From a bacterium (GTDB taxonomy: Bacteria > Electryoneota > Electryoneia > Electryoneales > Electryoneaceae), in contig WJJA01000141.1 of assembly GCA_014729955.1 (NCBI GenBank), positions 1 to 9,291 on the forward strand: a stretch of 9,291 bases of DNA, in the 5' to 3' direction. The position numbers and the translations under genes were made by a program. This document shows, piece by piece, positions 5,129 to 9,291 of the stretch. Numbering within the stretch: the first letter of the stretch is position 1; each line of letters begins with the position of its first letter. A model generated the notes under the pieces. The model made no database searches. It saw nothing but the letters and a program-made list of their open reading frames with translations, and had not been told where the DNA came from.

Positions 5129-7132
5129 ATGAAGCGTCAGAGACGGGGAGTCAGGACAACTCAGAGATTCGAGTTCCGGCATGTTCCACTATCGGTTCTT
5201 GTGTTGACCGCGGTAACGGCGTTCGCAGTGCAGCCGGCCGCGGCGCAAATGCCCGCGTGGGACCAGGAAGCGAACCTGTTGATGCATATCGCCTACCTCG
5301 CCTCGGATGCCCGTGACGGGCGCGGCATCGGCACCCCCGGCCTTGACTCATCCGCCGTGTACCTCGCCGGCCGCTTCGAGCAGTACGGCCTGGAGCCTCT
5401 GTTTGACGGCCGCTACGAGCAGCCGTTCGACATGAACTGGGGCATCAAGGTGAACAGCGGCGGAGAACTCGACGACATCCGGTCTTCGCCCACCCACATC
5501 GCGACCGATGAACAGGCGTTTCTGCCCCGTGACGGCTTCCAGGTACTGGGGTTCACCGGCAGCGGCACAGTGACCGCGCCGGTTGTTTTCGCCGGGTACG
5601 GCATCAGCGCGCCGGAGTACGAGTACGACGATTACGAAGAGATCGACGTCACCGGCAAGATCGTGATGGTGATGGAAGGCGAACCGAACGAGGACGATCC
5701 CGACTCGAAGCTGGAAGGCCGGATGCAGACCCAGCATGCGGTGCTTCGGAACAAGGCGATCACCGCAAAGGTCAAAGGTGCGGCCGGAATGATTGTCGTG
5801 CGCGGCCCGAACCGGTACGGCGTAGATGTGAACAAACTGCCGGAATTGCGTACCGATGAACCTTACCGTGATGTGGGCATTCCGTCAGTTTTCCTCGCCG
5901 GGACGCATGTCGATACCCTGTTCGGGCAGGGTCGCATGGCCTTCGACCTGGCCAAAGCGCAGCGTTCGATCGACGCCAACGAAGCGCCGCGCAGCATGGA
6001 ACTTCGGCAGGTGGTGACCATTGCGGTGGATGTGGAACGGAGAAGCAAACGGGTGAAGAACATCGGTGCGAAACTGTCCGGTAACCCGGACGATCTCCTG
6101 ATCGTCGGAGCGCACTACGACCACCTGGGCTACGGGCAAAGCGGTTCCACGCAGCCGGACACCCATGCGGTCCATAACGGAGCGGACGACAATGCGTCCG
6201 GCACCGCCGTGCTGCTGGAGATCGCCCGGCGCCTGGCCGGTTCGGAACGATGGGCCGGCGACCGTGCGCACCCCACGGTCTGGTTTGTCGCCTTTACCGG
6301 TGAAGAGGTCGGGCTGGTCGGCTCGAACCATTTTGTCAGCGATCCGCCGGACGGCTTTGACCACGCCCGTTTCATGCTCAACCTGGACATGGTGGGTCGA
6401 CTTGGCGACCATCCCTTGACGGTGCTGGGTGTGGAAAGCGCGGTAGAGCTGAAAGACTTGTTGGAAGACGCAGCGGCGGCGATAAACCTGCCGATTGCGG
6501 CGAGCGGCGGCGGGTACGGCCCCTCGGATCAGACCTCGTTTTATGCCAAGGGCATCCCGGTCGCTCACCTGATGGCATCCACCCATTCGGACTATCACAG
6601 CCCGCGCGATGACATTGCCGAGATCGACGGTGCCGGGCTGGTGAAGGTGCTCGAGTTTGCGACGGCCGTGCTGGATCGTATGGCCGAGCCGGGCTTGACC
6701 CTCACCTACAAGTCCGCGCCTGCCCCGTCCCAGGGCGGTGCACGCGGCGGGATTCATGTCACTCTCGGCATCATACCGAACTTCGCCACACCGGACAGCC
6801 TGCACGGTATGGGTCTGCAGGGCGTGCGTCCCGGGACTCCGGCCGAGAAGGCCGGGCTGAAAACCGGTGATTTGATCGTGCGCATGGATGATGTCGTGGT
6901 CGACAATATCTATGACCTGACCTACGCCCTTCGGCAGTACAATCCCGGCGACACTGCGCGGATTTACTACATGCGCAACGGTGAGGAACATAAGACCACG
7001 ACGACACTGATCGCGAAATCCGGCGGAGGAGGCCACGGCAGCGGCTCCCCCCACAGCGGCAGCCGGGCCGGACATCCGGGGGGCCATCCGGAACAGGAGG
7101 CGAAGCAGAAGGCGCTGGAAGAGAAAGATTGA
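5129..7132 (+). CDS. Secreted M28 family zinc aminopeptidase with PA-type insert and C-terminal PDZ domain
   Basis: An exported peptidase that removes N-terminal residues from peptides using two zinc ions. Numbered from the ATG at 5129 (667 residues): a basic N-terminus and hydrophobic stretch (19-34) with a likely signal peptidase site after PAAA (39). A PA-like domain (about 100-285) includes VFAGYGISAPEYEYDDY. The M28 core (about 310-520) shows all metal and catalytic motifs: GAHYDHLG (His329), NGADDNASG (Asp353/354), FTGEEVG (Glu392/Glu393), NLDMVG (Asp420) and SDYHSPRDD (His490). A PDZ domain (about 545-628) contains GVRPGTPAEKAGLKTGD. The tail (631-655) is rich in Gly, His and Ser. The ATG at 5129 is preferred over an in-frame GTG at 5108 because GGAAGG lies 7 bases upstream and the signal peptide is then of normal size. 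Similar M28-PDZ enzymes are known, and the substrate is not predictable. Confidence 0.93.
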   Translation: MKRQRRGVRTTQRFEFRHVPLSVLVLTAVTAFAVQPAAAQMPAWDQEANLLMHIAYLASDARDGRGIGTPGLDSSAVYLAGRFEQYGLEPLFDGRYEQPFDMNWGIKVNSGGELDDIRSSPTHIATDEQAFLPRDGFQVLGFTGSGTVTAPVVFAGYGISAPEYEYDDYEEIDVTGKIVMVMEGEPNEDDPDSKLEGRMQTQHAVLRNKAITAKVKGAAGMIVVRGPNRYGVDVNKLPELRTDEPYRDVGIPSVFLAGTHVDTLFGQGRMAFDLAKAQRSIDANEAPRSMELRQVVTIAVDVERRSKRVKNIGAKLSGNPDDLLIVGAHYDHLGYGQSGSTQPDTHAVHNGADDNASGTAVLLEIARRLAGSERWAGDRAHPTVWFVAFTGEEVGLVGSNHFVSDPPDGFDHARFMLNLDMVGRLGDHPLTVLGVESAVELKDLLEDAAAAINLPIAASGGGYGPSDQTSFYAKGIPVAHLMASTHSDYHSPRDDIAEIDGAGLVKVLEFATAVLDRMAEPGLTLTYKSAPAPSQGGARGGIHVTLGIIPNFATPDSLHGMGLQGVRPGTPAEKAGLKTGDLIVRMDDVVVDNIYDLTYALRQYNPGDTARIYYMRNGEEHKTTTTLIAKSGGGGHGSGSPHSGSRAGHPGGHPEQEAKQKALEEKD

Positions 7133-7162
7133 GCCGAGTGCTGTGTGAATCAGGAATTTTGA

Positions 7163-7204
7163 GTGTCGGGTCACACCCTGCTGACGTGGGCCAAGACCCG
7201 ACAC
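7163..7204 (+). repeat. REP-like palindromic repeat, copy 2, between convergent genes
   Basis: GTGTCGGGTC (7163-7172) is a perfect 10-bp inverted match to GACCCGACAC (7195-7204) around a 22-base loop. The first 41 bases align without gaps to the minus-strand copy at 805-765. It lies between the ends of the M28 peptidase (7132) and the acyltransferase (7285), where it could act as a two-way transcription end or RNA stabiliser. No T-run flanks it on either strand. The rest of the 152-base gap shows no gene. Confidence 0.65.
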
Positions 7205-7284
7205 AACGTTCCGATTGACATTCCTGTTCTTATAAACGTCACTGGACCCGCGCCTTTCCCGGGGAGGCATAACAGGCGACAGCC

Positions 7285-8067
7285 TTACATCGGTTGCAGC
7301 AGTGCGCCGCTGCGAATTTCTCGTGCGAGACGGTCGACAAAACGTGCGGCAGGTGCGCCGTCGATGATGTCATGGTCGAAGGAAAGCGTCAGGCAGACGT
7401 GTTCGCGCTCTTCCGGGTTACCGTCCACCATTACGACCCGCGGGACAATCGTACCGACCGCCATGGTCACCGTGGCGTTGGTGATCGGCACCGGCCACAA
7501 CGGCGTGCGGCTGAACATCCCGATCGCGGTCACCCCGACCACGCCGTATTTCTTCTGCATGGTGATGCTTCGTGACGCCAGGCGTATGAACGCCCGCAGC
7601 AGCCCGTCCGGCATCAGGCGAATCCAACCCATGCCGCTCGAAGAACCCATGTGCGGCCCCTGAGACTGCTTCGTCTTCTGTATGTCCCTGTTGATGTCAT
7701 CATACGATTTCCTGTCGGCATGACGTATGCCGACCGATTCCGGCACCGGCGCGCCGTCGAACTCCCGTTCGAACAGAACATTGACAGTGACATCGTCCAG
7801 TACAATCAGGCGTCGCCCCTTGCGAAACGAGTTGAAACGGGGATGCTCGCTGCAGACACGCGCCAGGCAGCCGACCAGGTAGGCGGTGAACGATAGCTTG
7901 TCGCCGGTCTCTTCACGACGCTTCGCAATCATCGCACGCGGCGTGCCTACCTCGACCTCCGTAACAAGGTGAATGGTATTGCGTTGCCGGCTGACCCGCA
8001 CACTTGCCGCCACAATGCGACGGTTCTTCCCGAACGGTTCTGTGCGATACCCGCGCATCGATCTCAT
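7285..8067 (-). CDS. Stand-alone 2-oxoacid dehydrogenase E2-type acyltransferase domain
   Basis: A 260-residue protein with the chloramphenicol-acetyltransferase-like fold of dihydrolipoamide acyltransferase (E2) catalytic domains. Visible marks are TIHLVTEVEVGTPRAMIAKR (31-50), the strand-helix pair KLSFTAYLVGCLARV, and the active-site motif SFDHDIIDG (229-237), where His232 and Asp236 match the HxxxD catalytic pair. The lipoyl domain and the E3/E1-binding domain that precede this module in true E2 subunits are absent, and no E1 or E3 gene is near. The usual DHRxxDG has Asp in place of Arg here. The protein may transfer an acyl group from CoA to an unknown acceptor, or work with lipoyl domains encoded elsewhere; the sequence does not decide. 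The ATG at 8067 has GGGG 4 bases upstream; ATG 8058 is an alternative. Transcribed away from the glycosyltransferase. Confidence 0.88.
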   Translation of the reverse strand: MRSMRGYRTEPFGKNRRIVAASVRVSRQRNTIHLVTEVEVGTPRAMIAKRREETGDKLSFTAYLVGCLARVCSEHPRFNSFRKGRRLIVLDDVTVNVLFEREFDGAPVPESVGIRHADRKSYDDINRDIQKTKQSQGPHMGSSSGMGWIRLMPDGLLRAFIRLASRSITMQKKYGVVGVTAIGMFSRTPLWPVPITNATVTMAVGTIVPRVVMVDGNPEEREHVCLTLSFDHDIIDGAPAARFVDRLAREIRSGALLQPM

Positions 8068-8205
8068 CGTTCCCCAGTGTCAAGGTCATGCATGCGTTGA
8101 CTCCGACTCAAAAGATAAGCGTTTTTTCGCGGTACGTTTCATGCGATCTGATCCGCCGGAAGCGTATGTTTGTGTCGAACCGACGTTCTTCTGCCGGAGC
8201 TTGAG
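8068..8205. promoter_or_regulatory. Divergent intergenic region between acyltransferase and glycosyltransferase
   Basis: These 138 bases must hold both divergent promoters. A TTGACT (8097-8102, plus) overlaps an imperfect palindrome, GTCA-T-GCATGC-GT-TGAC (8085-8101), but no good -10 box is at the right distance. A run of six T lies near 8121-8126. GGAG (near 8196-8199) with a six-base gap is the ribosome site of the glycosyltransferase. No gene is seen. Confidence 0.35.
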
Positions 8206-9291
8206 ATGCAACTGTCCGAAAGCCGTGAAACGCCGCCCTTTGCCGGTCGTGCCCTTTGGATCGCTGCCGGGGTGTATGTCCTCGCGCGTATGGTGCTGCA
8301 CGTCTTTACTGCTTACGGCGTATTCCGCGATGAATTTTACTATCTCGACTGCGCCCGTCATCTCGCTTTCGGCTATGTGGACCAACCGCCTCTGTCCATC
8401 TGGATCCTGCGCGTATGGACCCTGGTGTTCGGCGATTCGCTTATCAGCATCCGCATCCCGCCGACCCTGGCGCACGCTGCAACGCTGCTGCTTGTCGGAC
8501 GGATGACATGGCGCTTCGGGGGCGGCCCGATCACCCAGGTCGCCGCGGCCGTCCTGTTTACGACGGCACCGTTCATAGTCGCGCTATCAAGTTTCTATTC
8601 GATGAACGCATTTGACACCCTGTTCTGGGCACTCGTGTTCTATCAGCTGCTGCGTATTGTGCAGGAGGAACGCCCTCGAGATTGGTTGTGGCTGGGCGTC
8701 ATCCTGGGGCTCGGCCTGCTGAACAAAACCAGTATGCTGTGGCTGGGATTCGGGCTGACCATGGGAATGCTGCTGACCCCGCAACGCCGCTGGTTCATGA
8801 CACCGTGGCCCTGGACGGCCGCCGCCATCGCTTTTCTGCTCTTCAGTCCTTACATACTCTGGAACATGTTAAACGATTGGCCGACCCTGGAGTTCATGGC
8901 CGGGGCACGAGAGAAGCTGCGGGATACCCCGCCGTGGTCGCTGATCCTTGACCAGGTGCTGATGTTCAATCCGCTTGCGGTGCTGGTGTGGTTATCCGGT
9001 TTGATCGGGTTCTTTCTGGTTCGTTCCGTACAAAGTTACCGGATCTTTGGTTATACGTTTTTGTCCGTGTTAACCATCCTGATGCTCTATGGCCGCGCGC
9101 GTTCTTATTATCTGACTCCGGCATTTCCGCCGCTTTTCGCTTTTGGGGCTATTTGGCTTCAGCGCCGTGTTTCGCGTTCTTCGAAATGGGTTTTTCCAAT
9201 CTCGGCTGCCGTTATCGTGGTTTTCAACCTGTTCTTCGCCCCGATGGGCACGCCGATCCTCCCTCCCGCCGGGTACATTGCGTACTCAGAG
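8206..9291 (+). CDS. Membrane glycosyltransferase, PMT/ArnT-like (GT39/GT83 type), C-terminus cut off by window edge
   Basis: An integral inner-membrane enzyme of the kind that moves a sugar from a polyprenyl-phosphate donor to a lipid or protein on the outer side of the membrane. The 362 codons to the window edge have no stop. The N-terminal hydrophobic helix (about 17-36) is followed by the periplasmic loop motif FRDEFYYLDCARHLAFGYVDQPPLS (two pieces: Asp42-Glu43 and Asp59-QPPL), the hallmark acidic pair of the PMT_2 family. Then come many hydrophobic segments (about 86-101, 108-126, 135-151, 160-188, 203-220, 249-275, 283-296, 310-320, 329-343), LLNKTSM (171-177) and ARSYYLTPAFPPL (298-310), the family's usual re-entrant region. 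GGAG six bases before the ATG supports the start. Family members are about 480-560 residues, so the soluble C-terminal part is missing here. The sugar and acceptor (lipid A, glycan or protein) cannot be deduced. Confidence 0.9.
   Translation, partial: MQLSESRETPPFAGRALWIAAGVYVLARMVLHVFTAYGVFRDEFYYLDCARHLAFGYVDQPPLSIWILRVWTLVFGDSLISIRIPPTLAHAATLLLVGRMTWRFGGGPITQVAAAVLFTTAPFIVALSSFYSMNAFDTLFWALVFYQLLRIVQEERPRDWLWLGVILGLGLLNKTSMLWLGFGLTMGMLLTPQRRWFMTPWPWTAAAIAFLLFSPYILWNMLNDWPTLEFMAGAREKLRDTPPWSLILDQVLMFNPLAVLVWLSGLIGFFLVRSVQSYRIFGYTFLSVLTILMLYGRARSYYLTPAFPPLFAFGAIWLQRRVSRSSKWVFPISAAVIVVFNLFFAPMGTPILPPAGYIAYSE

Noticed and set aside
7163..7204. Rho-independent terminator between convergent genes
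   Set aside because: The stem is strong, but the loop is 22 bases and no T-run follows on either strand; the repeat nature explains it better.
5885..7270. 461-codon open frame on the minus strand over the M28 peptidase
   Set aside because: It is antisense to a peptidase with all catalytic motifs and a PDZ domain; the frame has low-complexity, non-protein-like content.
1..9291. CRISPR array, tRNA or rRNA genes
   Set aside because: No regularly spaced direct repeats, cloverleaf pattern or rRNA-like conserved blocks were seen on either strand.

Overview
The window is GC-rich bacterial chromosomal DNA with six recognisable protein loci on alternating strands. Two of them are cut by the window ends and one is broken by a frameshift. 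Start sites tend to follow GGAG-type ribosome binding sites, and a secreted M28 peptidase with a Sec signal peptide points to a Gram-negative-like envelope. The gene mix (M28-PDZ peptidase, stand-alone E2-type acyltransferase, GT39-type membrane glycosyltransferase, arginine deiminase) would fit a lineage of the Bacteroidota/Rhodothermota/Gemmatimonadota type. That placement is inference, and nothing here identifies the species.

Layout, left to right: (1) the 5' two thirds of a diacylglycerol/lipid kinase gene, minus strand, running off the left edge; (2) a gene-free stretch holding a 41-base REP-like repeat and a 243-bp MITE-like element (element A); (3) arginine deiminase (arcA-like), minus strand, with its true start probably a GTG behind a perfect AGGAGG; (4) its 5' flank, then a second, inverted 245-bp copy of the MITE (element B); (5) a plus-strand gene encoding a SAM-dependent methyltransferase fused to a D-Ala-D-Ala-ligase-like ATP-grasp enzyme, split into two reading frames at a CCTGCCTG tract; (6) a hairpin-rich leader; (7) a secreted M28 metallopeptidase with a C-terminal PDZ domain; (8) a second copy of the REP-like repeat between convergent genes; (9) a stand-alone 2-oxoacid-dehydrogenase-type acyltransferase domain, minus strand; (10) a divergent intergenic region and the first 362 codons of an ArnT/PMT-like glycosyltransferase running off the right edge.

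The strongest non-gene signal is the pair of MITE-like elements. They lie in opposite orientation on either side of arginine deiminase. Each has imperfect terminal inverted repeats of about 18 bp (CCCGRAYATTTCAYGARTlike), its own 4-bp target duplication (CTAA for A, CTAT for B) and a conserved internal 39-nt hairpin. Because each copy has its own duplication they were probably inserted separately, but together they make a structure that a matching transposase might move as a unit. Element A sits exactly at the arginine deiminase stop codon. Element B ends 66 bp before the preferred methyltransferase-ligase start codon.

The genes do not form one obvious pathway. No ornithine carbamoyltransferase, carbamate kinase or arginine/ornithine antiporter accompanies the deiminase, and no E1/E3 genes accompany the acyltransferase. 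The methyltransferase-ATP-grasp fusion is the most unusual protein, and its substrate cannot be told from the sequence.
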